Shown here: piece by piece, positions 7,702-15,350 of the stretch | How the letters are laid out: the number at the start of each line of letters is the position of its first letter | Numbering within the stretch: the first letter of the stretch is position 1 | The notes under the pieces: model-generated | Told to the model about the DNA's origin: nothing | Database searches by the model: none | The model's input: the letters and a program-made list of their open reading frames with translations, nothing else | Translations under genes and position numbers: made by a program | NCBI RefSeq assembly: GCF_006717075.1 | Contig: NZ_VFQC01000001.1 | Coordinates: forward strand, 620,001 to 684,000 | Direction: 5' to 3' | Length of the DNA: 64,000 nt | From: Haloactinospora alba | GTDB taxonomy: Bacteria; Actinomycetota; Actinomycetes; Streptosporangiales; Streptosporangiaceae

Positions 7702-8094
7702 AGGGCGCTCCGGGTGGGCTGCAGGGTTAGTGCAGGCCCCGGCCACGCCCCGCCCCGTCGAAGGGGCGGAGAAGGCTAGAACCTAGCGTGGCCCCCACAA
7801 AAGCAGGCCGAGTCCGCGTTGCGCTCTCCGCAAAGCTACTCCCGCCTACACCCTCGTGCACGTGCTCTGACCTGCAAAGATCACCCGGAGTTGCTGGAGC
7901 GTGCGCGGGAAGTGGCTATGTGGCGTGGGCCACGGCGCGCGGCTTCGGCGTCGGCTTGTGATCCCGGCCACAGGCGCTAGTTACCCGTCGTAATCGCAAC
8001 TGCTCAACGGGGGCCTACCGGGGCTACCGGGGGTACCCCTCCTAAACCAAGTTGGGGTATTCGGCGGACCTCGCGAACGTGCCAGTCTGCGGCC
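7702..8094. promoter_or_regulatory. Divergent control region with tandem 9-bp repeats
   Basis: About 390 bases without a gene, between the leftward regulator-replication operon and the rightward gene at 8095. CTACCGGGG occurs twice in tandem (8015-8023 and 8024-8032), followed by GGTACCCCT. A related GGTACCGGGGG lies near 789 in the other divergent HTH region. These are candidate operators. I see no obvious promoter hexamers. Confidence 0.4.
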
Positions 8095-8691
8095 ATGACC
8101 GCACTTGCCGCGCACCTACTGGGGTGGCTGTGGGGCGACCAGTCGGGTTGGGCGCGACTGGTGAGGCCCGCCCCGATCGACCTGTGCCCCGTCGCCCGAA
8201 CCGCCGAACCGCTGGGGACCTGCCGCTACTACCGCTGGCCCGAGCAGGCCAGCGCCCTGCTGGCTGCGGGGCTGCGCGAGCCTTCAACGCGGTTCGACCC
8301 GCAACTGTGCAAGGCCCCGCCCCCGCCCGGGACGGACATGGGGGTGCGCGACCTGCTGCCCGACGACTTCGACTCGATGGTGTCGGGCTGCGACCTGCCC
8401 GCCCCCGACACCGAGCCCGAGCACCTGCCCTCGACGGTGGTGTGGGTCGAGGCTGACCAGCTCGACGCCGACCGGTGGCGCCTGGTCGAGGCCCTGGACG
8501 CCGTGGTAACAGCCCCCGAGGACGGTTGGCCGATGCAGGTGTGGGCCAGCGCCGGGGCGTGGGCGAACTTTGACACTGCCCCCCTGGGCGGCACCATCGA
8601 CCGTGCCGACCTGGTTGTTGAGGACCCGCCCCACATGTGGTGGCCAGCCAAGCTGGTGCGCGCCCCCGCTGGGGGCGCGGCTCTCGCTTAA
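8095..8691 (+). CDS. Hypothetical acidic protein
   Basis: 198 residues from ATG 8095. It is rich in Trp, Pro and Asp, with LLGWLWGDQSGWARLVRP at the N terminus, CRYYRWPEQASALLAAGLRE, and later STVVWVEADQLDADRWRLVE. No transmembrane helix or catalytic motif is evident. Third positions are strongly G/C-biased, supporting the frame. It ends in repeat copy B (8687-8778), the same 3' unit found after the HTH gene at 4292. Function unknown. Confidence 0.6.
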   Translation: MTALAAHLLGWLWGDQSGWARLVRPAPIDLCPVARTAEPLGTCRYYRWPEQASALLAAGLREPSTRFDPQLCKAPPPPGTDMGVRDLLPDDFDSMVSGCDLPAPDTEPEHLPSTVVWVEADQLDADRWRLVEALDAVVTAPEDGWPMQVWASAGAWANFDTAPLGGTIDRADLVVEDPPHMWWPAKLVRAPAGGAALA

Positions 8692-8778
8692 ACGCGGGCG
8701 AGGTGAGAACGGCGCCCCGGCCCAGCGCACCGGGCGCCCTTTCTCGATTTGAGAAAGACCGCCCGGAGCTTCAGCGAG
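8687..8778 (+). repeat. 92-bp 3'-end repeat, copy B (with terminator hairpin)
   Basis: Begins CTTAAACGCGGGCGA, which contains the stop codon of the gene ending at 8691, and ends GAGCTTCAGCGAG (8766-8778). Length and both ends match copy A at 4205-4296. The middle differs in sequence but again holds a hairpin: GGCGCCCCGG (8711-8720) with CCGGGCGCC (8730-8738), followed by CTTTCT, an intrinsic terminator. A second small hairpin (TTTCTCGATTTGAGAAA) follows. Confidence 0.65.
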
Positions 8779-8976
8779 ACACCACGGCGGGGGTTTCATC
8801 CGGTGAAACCCCCTGGGGGGCGGTCCGATCCAGACCCCCGGGCCGTATGGGCATACGCCCCCGCATTTCGGGCGGGCGCCGTTGCTGAGAGCGCAAACTA
8901 TGTCACAGATTGTGGCAAACCGCCCCCGGATGGTTCGGTGGATTCATGGGATCACCGGATGACCTTGGAGGGTCGA

Positions 8977-9177
8977 ATGCGGGTTGATGGAGCCAAGATC
9001 CGGGCGCTGCGCACCGCCAACGGCTGGAACCAGCGGGAGCTGGGCGAGCGCGTGGGCGCGCGAGAAGCGCGAGTCGGGTGCTGGGAGCGTGGCCAGGTCG
9101 AGCCCAGCCTTACCCACCTGATCAAGGTGGCGCGGGCGCTCGGTGTCACGGCCGAAGGGCTGGTGCGCGATGACTGA
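8977..9177 (+). CDS. XRE-family helix-turn-helix regulator
   Basis: 66 residues from ATG 8977, chosen because TTGGAGGG lies just upstream; ATG 8959 is also in frame. AKIRALRTANGWNQRELGER then AREARVGCWERGQVEPSLTHL is a Cro/CI HTH. The frame is open far upstream but that part is not protein-like. Its last 8 bases overlap the start of the HNH gene, so the pair is cotranscribed. Confidence 0.7.
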   Translation: MRVDGAKIRALRTANGWNQRELGERVGAREARVGCWERGQVEPSLTHLIKVARALGVTAEGLVRDD

Positions 9178-9667
9178 AACCGAGACGTGGCGCCCAGTAG
9201 TCGGCTACGAGGGACTATACGAGGTCAGCGACCGAGGCAGCGTTCGGTCGCACTCGTCTTGGAAACGGGGCGAGCTGCTGAAGCCGAAATCGAACCGGCG
9301 CGGGTACCAGCGGGTCAGCCTGTGGCGCGATGGCCAGAGGCGCTACCGCAAGGTCCACCACCTGGTCCTGCACGCGTTCGTCGGACCGCGCCCCGAGGGC
9401 CATCAAGCCGCCCACTGGAATGGCTGTAAGACGGATAACCGCCTTAACAACTTGAGGTGGGCGAGTGCGGCCGACAACGTCGCCGACACGATCCGGTTGG
9501 GCCGACACGTCAGCGCCCGCAAGGTCGCTTGCCTCCGGGGCCACGCTTACTCCCCCGATAACACCTACACCGACTCCAGAGGGTGGCGCCAGTGCCGCGA
9601 GTGTCAGCGCGACCGCGCCCGCGCCCGCGACCGCAGGCGCCGAGCCCAAGCCGAGGTGGCCGCATGA
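9170..9667 (+). CDS. NUMOD4/HNH endonuclease with C-terminal zinc ribbon
   Basis: 165 residues from ATG 9170, overlapping the HTH gene. Residues 7-27 (WRPVVGYEGLYEVSDRGSVR) are a NUMOD4 motif, the DNA-binding module of many phage homing endonucleases. Residues 60-98 are an HNH core: KVHHLVLHAFVG, then AAHWNGCKTDNRLNNLRW with His82, Asn84 and Asn90. Residues 121-145 hold Cys121, His125, Cys142 and Cys145, a likely zinc ribbon, followed by an Arg-rich tail. Free-standing HNH genes like this may be selfish or may aid element mobility. Confidence 0.85.
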   Translation: MTETETWRPVVGYEGLYEVSDRGSVRSHSSWKRGELLKPKSNRRGYQRVSLWRDGQRRYRKVHHLVLHAFVGPRPEGHQAAHWNGCKTDNRLNNLRWASAADNVADTIRLGRHVSARKVACLRGHAYSPDNTYTDSRGWRQCRECQRDRARARDRRRRAQAEVAA

Positions 9668-9858
9668 ATCAGCCACCGGGCCGCCTGGGGCGAGCAGTTT
9701 TTGGCCTGCGCCTCGTGTGGGCCGTCGGCGTACGTGGCCGCGACCCGTTCGGAGAGACGGAACGGGCGGCGCCGGTTGGCGGCGTTCAACCGGCGCCGCC
9801 CGCCCGCAGAGCTACAAGCCCAGTCAACCACGTCCAGCAGGGAGGACACCATGACTAA
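9664..9858 (+). CDS. Possible small basic protein (frame ambiguous)
   Basis: 64 residues; the ATG overlaps the HNH stop (ATGA) and the TAA overlaps the ATG at 9851, so both ends have coupling geometry. However, the +1 frame from 9668 (ISHRAAWGEQFLACASC...) is also open here and has a stronger third-position G/C bias, encoding CASCGPSAYVAATRSERRNG. One of the two frames is coding; coupling favours this one, codon bias the other. No family recognised. Confidence 0.35.
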   Translation: MNQPPGRLGRAVFGLRLVWAVGVRGRDPFGETERAAPVGGVQPAPPARRATSPVNHVQQGGHHD

Positions 9859-10258
9859 GCCTCAGGGCGAAGACACTCACCAGAAGACAGTCCGGGGCCG
9901 CGTCCAGAACGCGCTTTTGGGCGCCCGGAACGTCGGAGGGCGAGACCGCGCGGAAGCGGTCTTGGCGCATCGCAGCGTCGGCCTCGACGACCAGCTAGCC
10001 CACGAGGCGACCGAAGCGGCCCACCAGGTGGCCGACCTGGCCGCTGAAGGCGACTGGCGCGGCGCCACTGACTTGGCGCACCGCACGGCCACCGAGGTGG
10101 CCCAGCAGGTCCAGGCGCCCGAGTCCAAGAAGCCCACCAGGGCCGAGGTTGTCGAGCGGGTCAAGGGCCACCGCCGCGCGACTGACAAGCCCGCACCCGA
10201 GGTTCGCGTTCCCGCCCACGGCGGCGCCCGGCGTCAGCAGCGCCCCCGGCGCCAGTAG
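9851..10258 (+). CDS. Hypothetical hydrophilic protein
   Basis: 135 residues from ATG 9851 behind GGGAGGA. The centre is helical and Ala-rich (LAHEATEAAHQVADLAAEGD then LAHRTATEVAQQVQ) and the C terminus is very basic (RRQQRPRRQ), suggesting nucleic-acid contact. No named domain. It sits between the HNH gene and the DUF2637-like membrane protein, likely in the same operon. Confidence 0.6.
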   Translation: MTKPQGEDTHQKTVRGRVQNALLGARNVGGRDRAEAVLAHRSVGLDDQLAHEATEAAHQVADLAAEGDWRGATDLAHRTATEVAQQVQAPESKKPTRAEVVERVKGHRRATDKPAPEVRVPAHGGARRQQRPRRQ

Positions 10259-10329
10259 ACCAACACGAATCGGCCGGGGGTGCGGCTGGACCCCGTACCC
10301 CCGGCCTGAGCAGTCAACGGAGTATCAAC

Positions 10330-11067
10330 GTGACTTACACCGATCAAACCACAGCCACCGGTCGGGTGGCCACGGTGCGCCCGGTGGGCCGATGGTCCGG
10401 GCTCGGGCTGTACGTCCTGTGTTGGACGTTCGCGGGGGCGCTGTTCCTGGAGATCGCGAGGGGCTGGCACTGGCTGGCCGAGACGGCCAACTTCGCGCAC
10501 CCGTGGGTCATGGTGTTCGGTGCCGAAGCTTCGGCGCTGCTGGCCGTGGCCACCGCCGTACACCGATGGGTCGGGGGTCTGAGCTACTGGTTCGCCTGGG
10601 TGTGGACGGCTGCGATGTTCGGGGTGGCCGTGTCGGCCCAGGTCGGTTCGCACTACCTGATGGGCGCCCCGACCGGTCGGGCCGAGGTGGTGATCTCAAC
10701 AGCTGTTCCGGCGCTGCTGGTCGTCCTGTTCTTCGGGTCGGTGCTGCTGGTGCACCGCGTCATGGAGTGGCAGGCGACCTTAGTTGACCCCCGCCTGAAC
10801 CAGGCTGAGCCCGCCCAGGTCCACCAGGTGGCCCCCGAGCCCGCCGAGGCTGAGCCCGAGCTGGGCCAGTTGGCCCCCGAGCCTGAACCTGAACCGGCCC
10901 AGTTGGCCCCCGGTGTGGACTCGACGACGCGCAAAGCTCAGCGCCTGGACCAGGTGCGCGGGCTGCTGGTCCAGCGGCCGGACCTGACCGCCCAGCAGGT
11001 GGCCGACGACTTGGGCTGTTCGCTCACGTCCGGCAAGCGCTACCTGCGCGCTGTGCGCTCCGGCTGA
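10330..11067 (+). CDS. DUF2637-like membrane protein with C-terminal HTH
   Basis: 245 residues. The N-terminal 150 residues contain about four membrane helices (GLYVLCWTFAGALFLEIARG, WVMVFGAEASALLAVATAV, WFAWVWTAAMFGVAVSA, AVPALLVVLFFGSVLLV). A Pro/Glu linker follows, with repeats of the QLAPEPEPEP type, then a C-terminal winged-HTH-like segment (RLDQVRGLLVQRPDLTAQQV, DDLGCSLTSGKRYLRAV). This architecture matches DUF2637 proteins of actinomycete plasmids and integrative elements, often linked to intramycelial spread. The spread role is family knowledge, not shown here. Confidence 0.65.
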   Translation: MTYTDQTTATGRVATVRPVGRWSGLGLYVLCWTFAGALFLEIARGWHWLAETANFAHPWVMVFGAEASALLAVATAVHRWVGGLSYWFAWVWTAAMFGVAVSAQVGSHYLMGAPTGRAEVVISTAVPALLVVLFFGSVLLVHRVMEWQATLVDPRLNQAEPAQVHQVAPEPAEAEPELGQLAPEPEPEPAQLAPGVDSTTRKAQRLDQVRGLLVQRPDLTAQQVADDLGCSLTSGKRYLRAVRSG

Positions 11068-11182
11068 CCCCCCGCCCAACGCCATTCTTTTAGGCCCCGA
11101 TTCTGGGTTATCGGAATCGGGGTCGACTTGCATTTAAAGGGAATTGTGGGAGGTTAAATTCCAATGATTTAATTTTATTAGT

Positions 11183-11205
11183 GGGGGCGCCGCGCCCCCT
11201 TTTTT
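11183..11205 (+). terminator. Intrinsic terminator
   Basis: GGGGGCG (11183-11189) and CGCCCCC (11193-11199) form a perfect 7-bp stem with a 3-base loop, followed by six T residues. The preceding 80 bases are AT-rich. It ends the operon of the membrane-protein gene; because the next ribosome site begins only about 8 bases later, it could also act as a leader attenuator for the gene at 11225. Confidence 0.75.
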
Positions 11206-11224
11206 GGTTCAGAAAGGACGCGCG

Positions 11225-11587
11225 ATGCGGATCAACACCAGCACCGGCCGAACCCTGGCCCACCTGGTCGGCGCAGCCGAAGCCACTCGCGCCGTGACGC
11301 TGCGCTACGTCAAGGAGAACGGCGAGGTGTCGCGCCGGGCCGTGGAGCTGCACGCCGTCGAGGTCACGGCCGCTGGCGACATCGTGCTCCGGGCGTTCGA
11401 TAGGCGCTCCGGCGCGACCCGCTCCTTCCGCCTCGACCGTGTGACCCACTTCCGCATTCACCGCGCGCCCCACCTGGCCGACTACCGGGCACCGGTAACC
11501 CCCGTTGCCGACCCGGTGGCCACCGACGACAGCGGCGACGCGGTGGCCGTCCAGCCCTGGACAAGCGCCTACACGCTCGCCGCCTAA
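11225..11587 (+). CDS. WYL-domain-like small protein
   Basis: 120 residues from ATG 11225 behind AGAAAGGA. The region AVTLRYVKENGEVSRRAVEL, then IVLRAFDRRSGATRSFRLDR and VTHFRIH, has the strand pattern of a WYL domain: a first strand ending in Y, a conserved Arg, a long strand with an aromatic residue, and RSFRLDRI-like ending. WYL domains sense ligands or nucleic acid in bacterial regulators. No HTH is attached here. The similarity is by pattern only. Confidence 0.55.
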   Translation: MRINTSTGRTLAHLVGAAEATRAVTLRYVKENGEVSRRAVELHAVEVTAAGDIVLRAFDRRSGATRSFRLDRVTHFRIHRAPHLADYRAPVTPVADPVATDDSGDAVAVQPWTSAYTLAA

Positions 11588-11613
11588 CCCCCCCAACCGA
11601 AAGGAAGCCTGCC

Positions 11614-12048
11614 ATGACCGCCGAGACCAAGGCCGCCCCCGCCAAGGCCGAGACCCCCTGCACTTGCTCCAAGTACGCCGACGCCACCACGGGCGAAACG
11701 ACAGGTTGCACCAAGACCACGCGGCGTGACTTTGCCCCCGGCCACGACGCCAAGTTGAAGGGCTTTCTGATCAAGGCTGGTGCCGCTGGGCACCTGGTCG
11801 CGCTGGCCGGGGCGCCCGACGAGCCCGTGCAGGCCAGCGAGGCCGCCAGCCGTTTCGGGTTCGCCCGCCACGTGGCCAGCGGCATCAGCCGCGCCCAAGC
11901 CAAGCAGGAGCAGGCCACGGCCGACGCCGACACCGTTCGCGCCAAGGTCGGGCGCTGGGAGCGCACCGGGCGCGTCGAGGGCGACACCTTCACCTACACC
12001 GACCGCAGCGGCGCGGAGCGCACCACCACCAAATTCGCGCTGCTCTGA
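11614..12048 (+). CDS. Hypothetical protein with N-terminal Cys cluster
   Basis: 144 residues from ATG 11614 behind GAAAGGAAG. After a Lys/Ala-rich start it has CTCSKYADATTGETTGCTK, a possible zinc site, then RRDFAPGHDAKLKGFLIKAG. The C-terminal end is basic (VGRWERTGRVEGDTFTYTDR). Similar GHDAKLK-type proteins occur in actinophages and elements, with no role known to me. It lies directly upstream of the recombinase gene. Confidence 0.55.
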   Translation: MTAETKAAPAKAETPCTCSKYADATTGETTGCTKTTRRDFAPGHDAKLKGFLIKAGAAGHLVALAGAPDEPVQASEAASRFGFARHVASGISRAQAKQEQATADADTVRAKVGRWERTGRVEGDTFTYTDRSGAERTTTKFALL

Positions 12049-12121
12049 ACATCCGCATCAGGTGGCCCGGCCAGGGATGCAGCCCCCGGCCGGGCCTGAT
12101 CGCTGAGAAGGGACTCCCAGC

Positions 12122-13519
12122 ATGGCCATCCAACCACCGCCCCGCATGCGGGCGGCGACATATGCCCGGGTGTCGACCGAGGAGCAGACCCGGGGCTACG
12201 GCATCGAGACACAGATAGAGGGGTGCGCCGAGTACATCGACCGGAAGGGCTGGACCCCGGCTCAGACTTACATTGACGAAGGGGTGTCGGGGTCGCTGAC
12301 CTCGCGCCCCGCCCTGGACCGGCTGCTGGCCGACGCCGAGGCCGGGCGTATCGACGTGGTCGTGGTGCACAAGTACAACCGCATCGGGCGCGTTGGCCGG
12401 GCGTTCTGGCGCTACATCTGGGCACTTCAAGACCTCGAAGTCGGGTTCGTGTCGGCCACGCAGGAGATCGTCGACACCACCACCCCCACCGGTATGGCCC
12501 AGCTCCAGATGTACGCCATGTTCGCCGAGATGGACTACAACACCATCCGCGACCAGCTTCAAGACGGGTTGCAAGCCAAGGCCAGGTCCGGCGGGTGGGT
12601 AGGCGGGCAACCCCCCTACGGCTGGCGCATCGAAGGGCTTGGCCGCCGGGGCTCGTACCTGGTCGTAGACGAGGCCGAGTCGGCCATCCTACGAACGGCG
12701 CACGCCCACCTGGTTGAACGGGGCTTGGACGTCGGCACGACCACCGCCCGGCTCAACGCGATGGGCATGGTCACCCGCTCGGGGCGGCCGTGGTCGGTGG
12801 TGAACCTGCGGGCTCGGTTGCTCAGCGAGTCCACAACCGAGGCCCGGGTGGTGTTTCGCAACCCGGCCAGGGCCACCAGCGGCCGGGGCGCCAAGCTCAC
12901 CAAGGACGGCAAGCCCCAGTTCGGCGAGTCCGTGGTGATCGAGCTGCCGCCGATCTTCGAGCCGGACGAGGTGGCCGAGCTGCGCCAAGCCCTGCGCCCG
13001 ACCAGGGCGGGCGTTGGCCCCGAGCGGCGGACGTACCCGCTGTCAGGTCGGGTGTTCGGCCAGTGCGGAGCCCACCACGTGGGCGGCAAAGGCGGCAAGT
13101 CGGGGCGCGAGGTCGGGCCGGTGTACAAGTGCAAAGGCCGGGTGGCCCACCACCCGGGGGCGGAGCGCTGCGCAGACTCCCAGATCCCGGCCGCCGAGCT
13201 GGAACAGCGCGTGTGGGACGAGGTGGTCCGGCTGCTGGGCGACCCCGGCCGCCTCAAAGCTATGGCCGCCGAGTGGGCCGAGTCGGCGGGCGGTTCGGCC
13301 ACCGACCACGCCGCGCGCATCGCCGACTTGGACCGCCAGATAGCCGAGCGCAACGACGCCGTAACCCGGACCGTGACCGAGTACGCCCGAGCCGGGTTGC
13401 CGACCGTGGCGGTTGAGGCGGCCACACGCGCCCTGACCGAGGAGCTTCAGCAACTGGAGGCGATGCGGGCCGAAGCCCAGGCGTGGCAAGCCGAGACCGA
13501 GGCCGCGCGCGAGGTGAGG
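12122..13519 (+). pseudogene. Large serine recombinase (integrase), 5' part cut by IS
   Basis: The catalytic domain is intact: ATYARVSTEEQTRGYGIETQ places the nucleophile at Ser18; VVVVHKYNRIGRVGRAFWR carries the expected Arg residues; MYAMFAEMDYNTIRDQLQDG ends the catalytic domain. The recombinase DNA-binding domain follows (GGQPPYGWRIEG...), then a zinc-ribbon-like stretch (GQCGAHHVGG, VYKCKG, GAERCAD) and a C-terminal coiled coil. The natural reading stops at 13555 only because it runs into an IS3-family insertion. Removing 13520-14800 (IS plus one GAGG copy) rejoins it in frame to 14801-15328, giving a protein of about 640 residues. This would be the integrase of the element. Whether the 477-residue truncated product is active is unknown. 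Confidence 0.8.
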
Positions 13520-13557
13520 GGCCTTGCTGATTCCGGACAGGGAGTGAGCCGGTGATT

Positions 13558-14427
13558 TTACGCAGCTAGGCGCTGTTTCTCATGTTCCGCATAGATCTCT
13601 GATGGAGTGTTGTATCCCAGTGCGGAATGAAGACGCCTGTGATTATACCAGTGCTCGATGTATCGTGTAATGTCCCGTCGTGCTCGTTCTCGCGTGGGAT
13701 ACACCATCTGGTTCACACGCTCATTCTTCAACACCCCGAAAAATGATTCCGCCATCGCGTTGTCGAAACAAATCCCGGTTCGCCCCACCGACCGTGTCAT
13801 CCCGACCGAAGCAAGGTAATCACCGAACTCCCGGGACGTGTAATTACTCCCCCGATCCGAATGGAACACCGCCCCCGCACGAACCTTTCCCTTGCCTGTC
13901 GCATGAGCGACAGCCCGGATGATCAGCGGAGTCCGGTAGTTGTCATCCATCGCATAACCAACCACTTCTTTCGTGCAGCAATCAATGACGGTGGCCAGAT
14001 ACACCCACCCGCTCCATGTCGGGATATAGGTGATATCCCCGACGAGTTTCACACTGGGCATGGGTGCGGTGAAGTCGCGGCCCACGAGGTCGGGGATCGC
14101 ACCGGTATCCGCTGGTGTGGTCAGCGAGCTGCGCCGGGGGCGGGGTTGGCAGGGATGCAGCCCCATCTCGCCCATCAACAGACGCACCAGCTCCACTCCC
14201 ACCGCAACGCCCCAGCGTTGCAGCTGGGCGCGGATCCGCCGGTGGCCGTAGGTGCCGTCGGCGTGGTCTACGGCGGTGCGGATCAGTAGCCGCAACTGTT
14301 GGCGGCGCTGAGACGTGGCGGATTCGGGCCGGGACCGCCATTCGTAGTAACCCGACCGGGAGACGTTCACGCATGCACACATGAAATCAACGGGGAAAGC
14401 GTACTCCGCGTGTTCATCGAACCGCAT
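13558..14427 (-). CDS. IS3-family transposase OrfB (DDE integrase domain)
   Basis: 289 residues. HTH_21-type start (AFPVDFMCACVNVSRSGYYE, YGHRRIRAQL) then an rve catalytic core: first Asp in LVGDITYIPT, second in AVFHSDRGSNYTS, Glu in DNAMAESFFGVLKNE. All three are present, so the enzyme looks functional. It lies in the -1 frame relative to OrfA and stays open upstream of its ATG as far as the shift site, so the real transposase is probably an OrfAB fusion. Confidence 0.9.
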   Translation of the reverse strand: MRFDEHAEYAFPVDFMCACVNVSRSGYYEWRSRPESATSQRRQQLRLLIRTAVDHADGTYGHRRIRAQLQRWGVAVGVELVRLLMGEMGLHPCQPRPRRSSLTTPADTGAIPDLVGRDFTAPMPSVKLVGDITYIPTWSGWVYLATVIDCCTKEVVGYAMDDNYRTPLIIRAVAHATGKGKVRAGAVFHSDRGSNYTSREFGDYLASVGMTRSVGRTGICFDNAMAESFFGVLKNERVNQMVYPTRERARRDITRYIEHWYNHRRLHSALGYNTPSEIYAEHEKQRLAA

Positions 14428-14453
14428 CGTCTCGATGAACTCGTATATGTCGC

Positions 14454-14741
14454 TTACGGACGATCCTTCGCGAAGTACGCGGCCGCTTTTTTCAAAAAAG
14501 CGATCTCCATGTCCTTCTCGCGGTTGAGTCGTTCCAGTTCACGCAGCCGGGCCCGCTCGGTCGTATCCAGTGACGGTGCATCGTCGGGAGTTTCTTTCCT
14601 GTATTTGCGCACCCAGTTCCGTAGTGTTTCCGAGCTGATCCCGAGCTCGTTGGCAACCCGGTTGATAGAGCGTTGACTCTCGATGACATGTTTCACCGCT
14701 TCATCACGGAACTCCGGCGAATATGCGTTTGCCTTGCCCAA
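14454..14741 (-). CDS. IS3-family OrfA (helix-turn-helix and leucine zipper)
   Basis: 95 residues. AYSPEFRDEAVKHVIE and RVANELGISSETLRNWVRKY form the HTH; RLRELERLNREKDMEIAFLK is the leucine zipper. Near its 3' end the coding strand carries T6G followed by A6G (complement of about 14490-14503); T-TTT-TTG is in the right phase for -1 slippage and the -1 frame leads without stops into OrfB. This is the standard IS3 strategy. Confidence 0.88.
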   Translation of the reverse strand: MGKANAYSPEFRDEAVKHVIESQRSINRVANELGISSETLRNWVRKYRKETPDDAPSLDTTERARLRELERLNREKDMEIAFLKKAAAYFAKDRP

Positions 14742-14800
14742 TGCTTCCCTCGTTTCCTTTCAGAACCATCGTATTGGCACTCTGTCCGGAAAACACGAGG

Positions 14801-15328
14801 CACCCCAAGGCCGCCGCAGACCTGGAGGCGCTGGCCACCACGGCGCGCGACCGGTTGGCCGACATGCCCCCCGACGGTCGGGCCGAGGTTTTGGAGCTGC
14901 TGGACGTGCGGGTGACGGTGGTCGGTCCGGTGCCGCTGCCGCAGGTCGGCAAGCCGTGTTCGCTGGCCAAATGGTTCGTTGACCGCAACCGGCCTGTGCC
15001 CGGACCGCTGACCGACCAGCAGTGGGCCGTGGTCGAACCGGTGGTGGCCGAGTGGGAGCGGGCGGCGCGGCGCTGGGTGGCCGACAGCCGAACCGTGGTT
15101 GAGGCGATCCTCTACAAGGCGCGCACCGGGGCGCGTTGGCGCGACCTCCCACCGGAGCTGGGCAACTGGAAGGCGGTCCACACCCGTTACAAGAAGTGGG
15201 TGGCTGACGGCACGTGGGACGCGATCGGTGCGGCTCTGCCCACGTCGGGGGCGCCGGTCGGGGGGGCGGGCCACGCTGCCGCCGTTGCGCGTCGAAGGTC
15301 GGGTGGACCCCCGCGTTCTCGGAGCTGA
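14801..15328 (+). pseudogene. Serine recombinase, 3' part (IS5-transposase-like C-terminal domain)
   Basis: This reading frame continues the recombinase after the IS. HPKAAADLEALATTARDRLA and VLELLDVRVTVVG are the end of a large serine recombinase. It then continues into LTDQQWAVVEPVV, VADSRTVVEAILYKARTGAR and WRDLPPELGNWKAVHTRYKK, WVADGTWDAI, which is the DUF4096-type N-terminal DNA-binding region of IS5-family transposases. The fused domain probably adds DNA-binding. The stop is at 15326-15328, just before host dprA sequence. Cut off from its catalytic part it has no start of its own. Confidence 0.75.
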
Positions 15329-15350
15329 GACGGACCACCCGGAAACGGGC
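15329..15350. other. Probable element-chromosome junction (att site) in dprA
   Basis: The serine recombinase reading frame ends at 15328 and recognisable DprA sequence begins about 15340 (GVPGPVTSALS). Large serine integrase genes usually lie at the very end of their element beside the attachment site. The core sequence cannot be fixed because the other end is outside the window. The junction could lie somewhat further left, within the last codons of the recombinase frame. Confidence 0.55.

Larger units (their letters stand above)
13520..14796 (-). mobile_element. IS3-family insertion sequence
   Basis: A two-gene IS3-type element of about 1.27 kb inside the serine recombinase gene. TTCCGGACAG at 13531-13540 is repeated inverted at 14782-14791, the inverted-repeat cores. 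The exact ends are unclear: GAGG at 13516-13519 and 14797-14800 would be a 4-bp target duplication that restores the recombinase frame, but then the repeat cores sit at unequal distances from the ends. Alternative ends with TG...CA (13528 and 14795) give no duplication. Confidence 0.85.
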
